Assembly: GCA_027704905.1 (NCBI GenBank)
Contig: CM050999.1
Location: 2,514,347-2,578,346, forward strand
Source of the DNA: Muraenolepis orangiensis
Taxonomy: Eukaryota; Chordata; Actinopteri; Gadiformes; Muraenolepididae
Length of the DNA: 64,000 nt
Direction: 5' to 3'
The translations under genes were made by a program, and so were the position numbers. Under the pieces are notes generated by a model. The model did no database searches and had not been told where the DNA came from. It saw only the letters and a list, made by a program, of their open reading frames with translations. Positions 48,983-64,000 of the stretch are shown here, piece after piece (the stretch's first letter is position 1; each line of letters begins with the position of its first letter).

Positions 48983-51691
48983 CTACCCACTGTCCTCCCT
49001 GCGCTCCTCCCGCTTGGCCCGCACCGTCTTGGCCCCGTCGGCGGGCGGCGGGACCCAGTTGTTGTCGTGGAGACCCACGCGGCAGCCCGCAGTGTCCTTG
49101 TCGTTGTGGCGACAGCACATCCAGTAGGAGCGTCCGTAAGGCAGGTCGTGGTGGTAGGGCTTGGGGTGCCAGCGGCACAGCGACACGTCGCCCCGCTCGT
49201 ACCGCCGCTTGCACTGCTTGCAGGGGTCGTCGCGGTACAGCGGGTCCCGGTTCCAGCGGGAGTCCACCGGCCGCACACCGTACGCCTCGATCAGCGCCCG
49301 GAAGTCGCGGCAGGTGCACTTGAGCGCTGCCAGGGCACGCGTAGGCAGGTAGCTAAAGATGTGGACCGCGATGTGGTCGGGGAGGAGCAGCATGTACTGC
49401 CGCGGCTCCAGCAGCCGCTGGATCTGGAAGCGGATCTCCAGGAAGTCGTGGGAGACGTGGCGGTAGAGGCGGCACAGGGAGGAGGGGTCCGAGCGGTCCT
49501 CGCCGTCGGCCAGAGGGGAGTCGGGCCTCGCCGGGCGCTCCCCGGGCCCGCTACCGTCGGCGCCGTCCAAAGAGAGAGTCCCGGCGCCCGCTCCCCTCCC
49601 GTCTTCCTCCGGGCCCCGGGGGGACGGGAGGAAGAAGAGTTGCCCGGGAGGGGGGTCGTCGGACGACGACGCGCCCGGCACGGCGAAGCACACGGTCTCC
49701 TCCTGCACGTTCTCCGTGCCGTCCTTGCCGTAGAACACGCACTGGTCCACTGCGCCTGTCACCACCACCTCCACGTGGAAGCCGGTCACCCTCTCTCTCC
49801 CCGCTCCCTTCTTCTCCACCGCGGGGAGCTCTAGGCCCGGCTCTGGGCCGTCTCCCTCTGGTATCGCGGCGGCGAGCAGCAGGCCGCCGGGGTCCCTTGA
49901 TGAGGGGCTGACCAGCTGGTAGAGGTCACACGTGATCTTCTCCTTGGCCGAGGCCCCCGCTTGGCCCACCCCGCCGCCGCAGCTCATGAACATGCAGCGG
50001 GGCCGGCCGGCCGGCTCCGACTGAGACCGGGGGTCCAGGCTGGACACGCGAAAGGCGATCCTCACCTCGCTGTGACACTGACCCTGGGCCGGAGGGGCCG
50101 CCTCCCCTCCTCTCCCGTGGGCCCTCGCTCCGTCAGACGGGTCCGTTAAGTGTGTGGAGTCCGAGGCCAGCCTCAGCTGATTCTCCAGGTTCTGGGACTC
50201 AAAGTGGGCTATGGCGTCGGACACCTTGCAGGGCTCCTCGTCTCGCTCCTCCGGCTCCCAGTCCGTCCGGACGGGGGAGATGGAGCCCTCGGTCGACGGC
50301 CGGGAGTCGGGGCCCTCCGACGAGAGAATCATGGGGTCGGGGTCTGACACGGAGCTCCGGAGGAGGGTGTGCCGGTGGGGCGGGGAGAGGCCCTGGACCG
50401 TCGAGAGCTGGTGGCCCTGAGAAGCCGCCATCCCCTGGAGGGCCATAGCCGTCCTCCGCTCCACCAGAGCCACCATCTCGGCCACAGACAGCAGGTCCGT
50501 CTCGCTCACCCCGTCCGGCGGTGGCTCATCGGGCCGGGGGTCGGAGGAGCTCTGGGGGCGGGTCGGAGGGTCATAGGAGGAGCAGCGCCGTCTCCGTTTG
50601 GCCTTGCTGCAGTCCGTGGCCCAGTTACCCTTCACCTAAGGCGGGGAAAAAACAGACCGTCAGCATTAATGCTTTACAGACTGTGCCACCGTGTACGTAT
50701 ACAATACGGCCCACTACATTTACGCTGCATGAGAGAACTCTTGTTCTTTGGCGGCCACTCTGGTGGTGATAAAAACTGCACTGCATTTTAAGAACTGCAC
50801 TTCCCACTGTCCCTCACTCAGCGTCTTTAATGACAAACCGTCTCCTACGGACTGGAAAATGGCTTCAGACCCCGTCACTAACCCGTCTTCTATCCTATAT
50901 GTGCATGTAGGTCAATTGAGCCACATTTTCAGTCCATTAGCAAAGACCATTGACATTGCAAACGCTATTGTTAAGATGCGATGTAATGCTGGTCCATCAC
51001 AGTAAACCGGAAGGATCAGAAACATCAAGCATCAGAAGCGCATCGTAAATGATTCACCTCCCTCCTCTGGCTGAGTCGGAGAAACTGCGTTTGTTGTGAA
51101 TATCCCGCCAGTAAGTCCCTACGTTTTGTCAATTGAGCAACCAAATGTGTCCAAAGATTTGTATTCCTTTGGTAAAACAAAGAAGCTCCATCATCTCCTG
51201 ACCTTCATGGCGCTGGGTCTCTGCAGTCCCGCTCCGCTGAACTGGTGCGCTACGAAGAACGCAATCTTCTCCTTGGTGTTCCCCGGTTTGATGACGTACC
51301 AGGTGTCCAGCAGCACGCGCCCGTCCTCCGCCTGGACGCCCCCGGAGGGCGAGGGAGGGGAGGAGGGCGGGTTGGCGGGCGAGGGAGCAGCGGGGACGTC
51401 CGGGTCGGGGGGCGTGTTCTCTGAACCCACGCCGCCATAGTCGTCGTCCCGCTCCGCGGCTACCGTCTCCCCCCGCTCGGCCGGCACCCGCCCTTCATCG
51501 ACTCTCCCGCCGCCGCCGCCCTCTGGCAGTCTGTGGCCCGGGGCGGACGGCTCCGACTTGCGGAGGGAGGGGGGGCCGGGGCGCCCCCTGGCCCCGCCGC
51601 TGGCTCCGGAGCCGCGGGCCTTGTTCTGGGAGTAGGTGCCGAAGGGCCGGGGGCACCACAGGCGGATGTGGGAGAAGGTGTCTCTGTCCAT
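48983..51691 (-). CDS. fbxo46: F-box only protein 46, 2 coding exons
   Basis: Exons 51691-51203 and 50635-48983 give 713 aa in one frame (human FBXO46 about 603). F-box proteins are substrate adaptors of SCF ubiquitin ligases. The N-terminus (LWCPRPFGTYSQN) and VLLDTWYVIKPGNTKEKIAF are near-identical to the human protein, as are KAKRRRRC, LLSVAEMVALVERR, KITCDLYQLVSPS, DQCVFYGKDGTENVQEETVC and LCRLYRHVSHDFLEIRFQIQ. The F-box is at about 579-617 (LPDHIAVHIFSYLPTRALAA). A Cys/His-rich tail (DPCKQCKRRYERGDVSLC, WHPKPYHHDLPYGRSYWMCC, GLHDNNW) completes the family signature. The extra length is in low-complexity Gly/Pro/Ser linkers. The coding exons are very GC-rich. Transcribed towards the slc5a2 remnant and away from coq8b. 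Confidence 0.95.
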
Positions 51692-53382
51692 CGGGGAGCG
51701 GACCGCCCGCGGGGCAGAGCAGCATCTAGGCTGGCCGGCAGGACTCCAAGGCCGGACTACTCCTCATGCCGTCTCCGGCCCCCCGGCCCAGGGCCCACCA
51801 GGCGTGGGCACCGCCGTGGGCCACCCGGGTCAGCGGCCACCACAGGCATACAATCTGCCAGTACTCTGGGAGGCAAGAGGGAGGGGAAACAAAGCGGGAA
51901 AAGGGAAAATGTCAGTGAGGTCATAAAAAACACAAACAACAACTCCAACCCCTCGTTGAGGTCACCAGTAAGAACAGAGTGGAGGGCAGCTTGGTCAGCT
52001 CCACCACTGCACTACAAGGCAGTGGGCCTCCTACTCAGGCCAAATGTAATTAGACATTACATTTGGCGTTTTATTGTGGGGGATCAATTCTCCATACAGG
52101 CTCTCAATCGAATTAATGGGATCCCCTTTCAGGCTCTTTGTCTGGGGCCCGTCTGACCAGAGGGCTGAAGCAGTAGAGGTAAAAAAAAAAAGGTCTCTCT
52201 CCTTCAAAGAGGACTTGAGAGGACCAATGAGAGGGAGGGGCAGGCATGTTGGCCCTATTTTTAGCATACAGTGTTTGTGTGTGTGTGTTGTGTGTTTGCC
52301 TGTCTGTCGTGTGTGTCGGGGGTGGACCTTTCCTTATCCTTCCGCCCATCACCCTTAGATAGTCGACACTATCTAAGGCTAGGTTGAGGGGTGTAGGGTT
52401 AGGGCTTAAGGCTGCCAAGCTGTAGGGCTGCCAAGAACGTGCCGGCATGTGCTTTAAAAAGGGGATATTGGAGGGGGGGGGGGGGGGGGGGAGACGATGA
52501 CGACACAAGTGGTGATGGTGCAACATGCTGAACTCGCTGTTGGTTTTAAGACCTCAGCTGGGGAACAGCTTGAGCCGCTAGTTGCACTCTGTTGCACACT
52601 TGTTTTAAGTGCTTTGGTTGCATGCGGTCCAAGTAGCCTACCCTTAGCCTGCAGACTACGGTTGTAATATACAGCTCTGCTTTCCTCCATTACTGGAAGG
52701 AAAGCAGCTTTGAGTCAAAGGTTCCGGGTTTATCCGGTTGTGAACATAATTTAAAATATACAAGATGGCGAAATAAAAAGGCCCATGTCTTGTTTGTACA
52801 GGGAGAGCGGTTGTACCACTGATAGTTGTGGTCGGGGGGCAAATCAATGGCCATACCGTGCATATTGATTATTACATCAAGTAGTAAAACCTTTAGTGCC
52901 AAGATGTAAGAATATCACGTTTAAATAGCAAACAAATGACAGACAGAAGACGATAAACCAAAATAACAAACCGTTAAATTCACGCATGTGCTTTTGTTAG
53001 ACAAGCTCTGCCAGTGAGGATGACTTTAGAATCAGGAGTGAGTGCACCATGACATTCAGTCATTCATTTAGGAAATGCTTATATGACCTAGCCTTTAAAG
53101 CAGGATTTACACTACTCTATTAAAAAGGACTCCATAACCAGTCTTTGAGCAGTACACCGTAACAATTAGCTCTGCTCTCCATACTCTTTGCGTGCCTACA
53201 CTCTGGGGGGTATTTGTGTTTTGCTCATCTATCTGGTTAGAACAGTAGTTGGAGAGGTGTAAAACACAGAGGGACACCCACACACAAACATGAACCAACT
53301 GAACTGAAATGATGCTTCTCTAATCAGACAGCAACACAGCCGGTGGACTGAGTGGACAGATTAATGCTGCAGTGAGAACAGG

Positions 53383-53565
53383 GAGTCCTCCTCCTCCTTC
53401 TCCCTCCTCCTCTGGCTCCTTCTCCCTCCTCCTCCGGCTCCTTCTCCCTCCGGCTCCTTCTCCCTCCTCCTCCGGCTCCTACTCCCTTCTCCCTCCTCCT
53501 TCTCCTCCTTCTCCTCCTCCTCGGCTCCTTCTCCCTCCTCCTCTGGCTCCTTCTCCCTCCCTGAC
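53383..53565. repeat. CTCCTTCTCCCTCCTCCTC pyrimidine minisatellite
   Basis: Irregular copies of CCGGCTCCTTCTCCCTCCTC over about 180 bp, pyrimidine-only apart from GG steps. Confidence 0.9.
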
Positions 53566-54434
53566 CACTTCTATTCTAGTATTATTCAACTGTTAAAACC
53601 ACTTGACTGTCCCACCCACCCACTCACTGACTCTTCCATCTAAAGAAAAAAGGTACCAGATGGAATCATGTTTTGATACAAAAAGGCTTAACATCTACAG
53701 CTTGGTAGTTTCTGTGCACAGAAGTCATATGTCAAAAGCCTCACTTAAGGTAGGAACAACAACACAGCATTTACAATTGACAAAAGTTAAACATGACTGC
53801 TTATCGTCGTCCAGCAGGCAACCTCTGGACCTCATCTCTCCTTTTTACGAATCAAACATTTGTAGGCAGAATTGCCAAGTGATTTACAATTATATGTCCA
53901 CACTGAACATCTTGCATCAACGCTTCCATTGATAATTACCAACGGACGATTGCACATTATTCTCTCTGGGTGATCACTGTTTGGTGTGACCACACACACC
54001 CTGGCCCACAATGCAAGCTCAATTAGGATCTTTACATGGCCAATACCAATAACCACTGGTTTTCCATGGGCATACATCGCTTGGCAACCTATTTCGGTCT
54101 AAATCTGACCTTGGGTTTAGAAAAACACCAGTCATACACTACATCTAATTGGTCTCCTTTTATTCACAGCCAGACAGTCCCATCAGGCTAGTGATGAGGG
54201 GGATTCAAGCCTGTTTCTGTGGATGTGTGTGCATGGGTTTACACAGCCCCTTAGCGCTTAGTGGAGACAATGCAACAGGAGTACGGCCAGCCGGCTTGGC
54301 TCTTCAACCAGCTGTCAAACTGAACAATAGGGCTGGCTGCATCACCCTGCAACCAGCCAGCTCTGCAACACCACTGTGTAAAGTGGTCCATCTGTAAGGT
54401 GATCTGAAGTGGGAGGCTAACTATAGTTAGGAGA

Positions 54435-54570
54435 CTACATTACAGTCATTTAGCAGACGCTTTTATCCAAAGCGACTGTTTCAACAAAGGAAGGTAAGAG
54501 AACAACGTCACCAGAAGTCAAAAGTGCATTTCATTTCTAACACGTCTCCAAGAGCTGAACGGTAAAAGTA
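54435..54570 (-). mobile_element. SINE-like element, antisense, conserved 3' tail
   Basis: 'catttagcagacgcttttat' (antisense of the GGATAAAAGCGTCTGCTAAA tail) followed by 'accagaagtcaaaagtgcat' and 'cacgtctccaagagctgaac', matching 60975-61125 in reverse. Confidence 0.65.
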
Positions 54571-55216
54571 AGGGAAAAGTACAATAAGTTAGCAAACAAT
54601 ATATAGTAATATATAGAACAATATCTACCATCTATAATATCTACTTAGATAATTAGAGAGAGAGAGAACTAAAAACATAATAGTGTTTGCCAGTTGACAT
54701 TAAAGCTCCCATCATAACAGTTGCACTCCAACGACAGCAGAACATTTCCAAATAACACAATTAAAAGGCATGTATCCAAAGATGTCGTTATTCAATGACA
54801 TGTCATTCCATTAACATGTAATGGAATAAAGCACACTACCCACACGTAGAATAGACAGGAACAGGGCGCAGGCTTTAAGTACAACAGCGGGGTAACAGTA
54901 ACTCATTTATAAATGTATTGATCAGCTGTTGAAGTCATTATCTACTAGTTTGTAATGATTAGGTTTGGTTCTTTTAAAGTGTTTGAGCCCAAAAGGTTGC
55001 TATAACGAATAGGAAGTAATATTCACTTTATCTCTCGTCTTCGTGACTTGCATTATAAATGCACCCAAAAAGTGTAGATGTATTTCTGCCATGTTCTTAA
55101 AAAATAATTATTAAGAAACATTGAACAGGAAGTCGACGAGTTATGAAAGGAAATTGCATCGCATCGCTATTGACTAGCAGTGTTCCGCATAAAGACCTGT
55201 CTAACCGCTCAGTGGA

Positions 55217-55675
55217 CACTGGGGTGGTCTTTACTCTGTCTGGGGTGATCTTTATTCAGTCTGTGGTGGTCTTTATTCAGTCTGTGGTGGTCTTTATTTA
55301 TTCAGTCTGTGGTGATCTTTATTCAGTCTGTGGTGATCTTTATTCAGTCTGTGGTGGTCTTTTCAGTCTGTGTGATCTTTCTCAGTGGTGATCTTTATTC
55401 AGTCTGTGGTGATCGTCTGTGTCTTTACTCGTCATGTGGTGATCTTTATCTCAGTCTGTGGTGAGTCTTTACTCTGTCTGTGGTGGTCTTTACTCTGTCT
55501 GTGGTGGTCTTTACTCTGTCTGTGGTTGTCTTTACTCTGTCTGTGGTGGTCTTTACTCTGTCTGTGGTGGTCTTTACTCTGTCTGTGGTGGTCTTTACTC
55601 TCAGTCTGTGGTGGTCTTTGCTCTCAGTCTGTGGTGATCTTTACTCAGTCTGTGGTGATCTTAGTCTCTTTATTA
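55217..55675. repeat. 21-bp minisatellite (TCTGTGGTGGTCTTTACTCTG), about 20 copies
   Basis: Left copies read TTTATTCAG and right copies TTTACTCTG. Several units vary in length. Confidence 0.93.
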
Positions 55676-56256
55676 CACTCGACTAGTTAACGACGATAGC
55701 ACGTTAGCCTGTTAGCTCAGATGCAGTGTGACAACAGCCGACCTCCCAGTCTTACCTTACGGGTCACAGTTCCCCACAGAGAGCGGTTTTGTAGGCTTGT
55801 TGGGAAGCGGTGGATGGTCGATGACTTAAGGAACCTAGCTCAGAACACTTATCTCGGTGTGGTTTTTCTTTTTGCGCTGCAGCTAAAACACACGAGTGAT
55901 CCGCGTCCACCACGTAGCTAGGCTAGGCTAGCTCCTCGGCTAAACACAGCAGCTCTTCTCTCTACCAACCTCGTCTTAGCGGCTGGTTTACTATCGTTAT
56001 CGTGCTGTCAGTCCGTTAAAAATATCCCAGATGCAACCATGTCCCTTTAGGGCCCTCCCTGGTCGTCCGCCGAGCCGTGACACGGTGGTTAACGGTGTTT
56101 TTAGCGGTATGTTTAACGCTGTGTTCTTGTGTCTGAACTAAAATAATGAAAAACGGTTGAAGGCCATCTTGTTGACAAGCAGCTCCGCGCGACCCGCAGC
56201 CAATAGGAGCACAGAGTCGATGGTGTGCCCATATACGGCGACCACGACGCCCCTCC

Positions 56257-56425
<169 letters not shown>

Positions 56426-56470
56426 TTGGATAAAAACGTCTGCTAAATGACTGGAATGTAATGTAATGTA
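56426..56470 (+). mobile_element. SINE 3' tail (sense) at the edge of the TGTAA array
   Basis: 'ggataaaaacgtctgctaaa' and 'tgactggaatgtaatgtaatg' match the conserved tail at 61085-61120. The pentanucleotide array starts from it. Confidence 0.7.
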
Positions 56471-57880
56471 GTGTAGAGTAATGTAGAGTAATGTAATGTA
56501 GTGTAGTGTAATGTAATGTAATGTAGTGTAGAGTAATGTAATGTAATGTAATGTATGTAGTGTAGTGTAGTGTAGTGTAATGTAATGTAATGTAATGTAA
56601 TGTAGTGTAGTGTAATGTAGTGTAGTGTAGTGTAATGTAGAGTAATGTAATGTAATGTAATGTAGTGTAATGTAGTGTAGTGTAATGTAATGTAATGTAA
56701 TGTAGTGTAATGTAATGTAATGTAATGTAGTGTAATGTAATGTAATGTAGAGTAATGTAGAGTAATGTAATGTAGTGTAATGTAATGTAGTGTAGTGTAG
56801 TGTAATGTAATGTAATGTAGTGTAATGTAATGTAATGTAGTGTAGTGTAGTGTAGTGTAATGTAATGTAATGTAATGTAGTGTAATGTAATGTAGTGTAA
56901 TGTAATGTAATGTAATGTAATGTAATGTAGTGTAGTGTAATGTAATGTAGTGTAGAGTAATGTAATGTAGTGTAATGTAATGTAATGTAATGTAATGTAG
57001 TGTAGAGTAATGTAATGTAATGTAGAGTAATGTAATGTAGTGTAATGTGGTGTAATGTAATGTGGTGTAATGTAATGTAATGTAGTGTAATGTAATGTAG
57101 TGTAGAGTAATGTAATGTAATGTAATGTAGTGTAATGTAGTGTAGTGTAATCTAGTGTAATGTAATGTAGTGTAGAGTAATGTAATGTAATGTAATGTAG
57201 TGTAATGTAATGTAGTGTAATGTAATGTAGAGTAATGTAATGTAATGTAATGTGGTGTAATGTAATGTGGTGTAATGTAATGTAGTGTAATGTAATGTAA
57301 TGTAGTGTAGAGTAATGTAATGTAGTGTAATGTAGTGTAGAGTAATGTAATGTGGTGTAATGTAATGTGGTGTAATGTAATGTAATGTAGTGTAGAGTAA
57401 TGTAATGTAATGTAATGTGGTGTAATGTAATGTGGTGTAATGTAATGTAATGTGGTGTAATGTAATGTGGTGTAATGTAATGTAGTGTAATGTAATGTAA
57501 TGTAGTGTAGAGTAATGTAATGTAATGTAGAGTAATGTAATGTAATGTAATGTAATGTAGTGTAGTGTAATGTAATGTAATGTGGTGTAATGTAATGTAA
57601 TGTAATGTAATGTAGTGTAGAGTAATGTAATGTAATGTAATGTGGTGTAATGTAATGTGGTGTAATGTAATGTAATGTAATGTAGTGTAGAGTAATGTAA
57701 TGTAATGTAATGTGGTGTAATGTAATGTGGTGTAATGTAATGTAGTGTAATGTAATGTAATGCAGTGTAGAGTAATGTAATGTAGAGTAATGTAATGTAA
57801 TGTAATGTAGTGTAATGTAATGTAATGTAATCTAGTGTAGTGTAATGTAATGTAATGTAGAGTAATGTAATGTAGTGTAC
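56448..57880. repeat. 1.4-kb (TGTAA)n pentanucleotide array
   Basis: About 285 units of TGTAA with TGTAG, AGTAA and TGTGG variants in higher-order patterns. It is bounded on the left by a sense and on the right by an antisense SINE tail. The minus strand stays open for several hundred codons by chance of unit composition. Confidence 0.97.
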
Positions 57881-57882
57881 AT

Positions 57883-57940
57883 TTACATTTAGGGCATTTG
57901 GCAGACGCTTTTATCCAAAGCGACTTCAAGGTGTACATTA
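57883..57940 (-). mobile_element. SINE 3' tail (antisense) at the right edge of the TGTAA array
   Basis: 'ggcagacgcttttatccaaa' followed by 'gcgacttcaaggtgtac'. Confidence 0.65.
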
Positions 57941-58125
57941 GTTGAAGCAGACAATAGCATAACACTGAGGTACGCCAACATCAAAATAGAGCAGTTCACA
58001 AGTATTCATATTAACAAGATGAATAACACTATTTGGTACTGCCAGGTCACCTGCTTAAGTAGCTGTGATAAGAGCGTGTTATCAACATTAAAAATGTAGA
58101 GTGTAGAGTAATGTAATGTAATGTA

Positions 58126-58500
58126 GTGTTCAAGATTCAAGATAACTTTATTTATCTCGAGGGAAATTAAGGTGCAACAGTTGAACAGGGGGAATAAATG
58201 CACACAAAATATACTAATACCTAAAAACGAAATAACAACAAACTAAACTAAACTAAACTAGTATAAACAAAATATAACTAAATGAAATCTAAATGAAATG
58301 AAATGTATAGACAGATGAATTGCACAATTTACAGTATTATTACAGTAATACGTAGGTATATACAATACACAACAATACCTATAGTGCAAACTGGCAGTAA
58401 TAAAATACTAATAAATAACTCAGATGAATACGGAAAAAGTGACATGTGAAAAGAGGATTTACAGAGCGTTGGCCTCAGGTCACTGAGTCTCCACTGTCAA
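58126..58500 (-). mobile_element. L2-like LINE 3' end, antisense
   Basis: Starts 'caagattcaagataactttatt' and continues through the 3' UTR to 'gagtctccactgtc', matching 37800-38168 in reverse. Confidence 0.82.
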
Positions 58501-58925
58501 ATGTAATGTAATGTAAGGTAAGGTCATGTAAGGTAAGGTAAGGTAAGGTAATGTAAGGTAAGGTAAGGTAAGGTCATGTAAGGTCAGGTAAGGTCATGTA
58601 AGGTCATGTAAGGTAAGGTAATGTAATGTAAGGTAAGGTAAGGTAAGGTCATGTAAGGTAAGGTAAGGTAATGTAAGGTAAGGTAAGGTCAGGTAAGGTA
58701 AGGTAAGGTAAGGTCATGTAAGGTAAGGTAAGGTAATGTAAGGTAAGGTAAGGTAAGGTCAGGTAAGGTCATGTAAGGTCATGTAAGGTAATGTAATGTA
58801 AGGTAAGGTCATGTAAGGTAAGGTAAGGTCATGTAAGGTAAGGTAAGGTAAGGTAAGGTCATGTAAGGTAAGGTAAGGTCATGTAAGGTAAGGTAAGGTA
58901 AGGTAAGGTAATGTAAGGTAATGTC
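58500..58925. repeat. (AAGGT)n pentanucleotide array
   Basis: About 85 units of AAGGT with AATGT and CATGT variants. It directly follows the LINE tail and begins with TGTAA units like those of the larger array. Confidence 0.96.
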
Positions 58926-58962
58926 CCTCTCATCATATGGGCAGTGTAGTGAGATCGATCTA

Positions 58963-59065
58963 TCTCTCTCTCTCTCTCTCTATATATATATAATAAAATA
59001 AAATAAAAATATATATAAATATATAAAGAGAGATCGATCTATATATTTATCTATCTCTCTCTCTG

Positions 59066-59122
<57 letters not shown>
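58963..59122. repeat. compound (CT)n-(TA)n-(GA)n repeat
   Basis: CT, then TATATAAATA-rich sequence, then CTCTCTCT, TATATA and finally about 20 GA units. CT and GA arms can pair into a hairpin. Confidence 0.9.
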
Positions 59123-59125
<3 letters not shown>

Positions 59126-59166
59126 TACTGTTGTTTACACCGGCCACCTGTGTGTTGGTACTGTGC

Positions 59167-59280
59167 GACCACGTGACTCTCATAAGGAACCCTCAAGGAA
59201 ATGAGACCACGTGACTCTCATAAGGAACCCTCAAGGAAATGAGACCACGTGACTCTCATAAGGAACCCTCAAGGAAATTA
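59167..59280. promoter_or_regulatory. coq8b: 38-bp repeat x3, each with an E-box CACGTGAC
   Basis: Three near-perfect 38-bp copies, each with ACCACGTGAC close to the USF/MiT-TFE-type E-box. They lie about 240-350 bp upstream of the inferred end of coq8b exon 1. Inverted CCAAT (ATTGG at about 59339) and a GC box (about 59374-59381) are nearer the start. Regulatory role is inference. Confidence 0.45.
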
Positions 59281-59517
59281 GTCGCTTTTTCTGATTTGTC
59301 CACAACGACCTCTCCAGAGCAATCGTTTCTCCGTCCTCATTGGTTCTACTAAACCGATGACCCTCTGGGTACCGCCCCCCTTTTACTACTCTCTGGTTGG
59401 TTGGACCGAGCTCTCAGTCAAACCTCTACTTCCGGATCCAATGGCGTTGGGATCATTCACAGCACCCCGTGGATAATCACCAGAGGACTTCCTGTTCGGA
59501 GCCATCGCGTCTTAAAC

Positions 59518-59518
<1 letters not shown>
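59281..59518 (+). promoter_or_regulatory. coq8b: coq8b promoter and non-coding exon 1 (approximate)
   Basis: CCAAT/ATTGG boxes, GCCCCCC and a donor gtaaga from 59519. The exon ends in A, and the next exon starts TG, so the start codon is built across the junction as A/TG. Confidence 0.5.

Positions 59519-64000
<4,482 letters not shown>

Larger units (their letters stand above)
51692..56240. other. fbxo46 upstream region / possible non-coding exons
   Basis: No coding segment found. A minus-strand donor (gtaaggtaag, 55760-55751) after 'AACTGTGACCC' suggests a 5' UTR exon ending at 55761, with promoter sequence around 55780-56020. Poly-G (52472-52490), a CTCCTT repeat, a SINE fragment and a 21-bp minisatellite lie between. 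Confidence 0.4.

Overview
This is vertebrate nuclear DNA, almost certainly from a teleost fish. Genes are split by many short introns with GT-AG borders, and the repeats are typical of fish: a CR1/L2-group LINE, an L2-like LINE tail, a Tc1 transposon, hAT elements and tRNA-derived SINEs. Microsatellite density is extreme: dozens of (CA)n/(CT)n runs, a 3.8 kb TAC array and a 1.4 kb TGTAA array. That density recalls cod-like fishes, but this is only a hint and not a species call.

Six real genes could be rebuilt exon by exon, with frames that join exactly. itpk1 (+, 2291-8954, 10 exons, 338 aa) faces chga (-, 14849-11024, 6 exons, 489 aa), the same tail-to-tail arrangement as ITPK1/CHGA in human. 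Next is sars2 (-, 21529-16759, 16 exons, 523 aa), then a BTB-BACK-Kelch gene (+, 27213-32024, 4 exons, 665 aa). fbxo46 (-, 51691-48983, 713 aa) is followed by the 5' part of coq8b (+, from about 59518 to the window end), apparently in divergent orientation.

Between the kelch gene and fbxo46, 33.4-45.9 kb holds the wreck of an SGLT2-type glucose transporter gene (slc5a2). Recognisable exons carry 1-, 2- and 7-base deletions and a larger deletion. The mid-gene exons are missing, and LINE copies fill much of that interval. Two exon segments have turned into minisatellites. All neighbouring genes are fully open, so this is not general sequencing error. It is the main biological result of the window.

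Other structure worth attention: a minisatellite in coq8b whose unit contains the exon's own 5' splice site about 27 times; three transposons nested inside the second-to-last kelch intron; an intact Tc1 transposon inserted in an AT microsatellite; a dispersed element carrying an internal 45-bp minisatellite; and tandem CRE-like or E-box motifs next to chga, coq8b and the left-edge promoter candidate.
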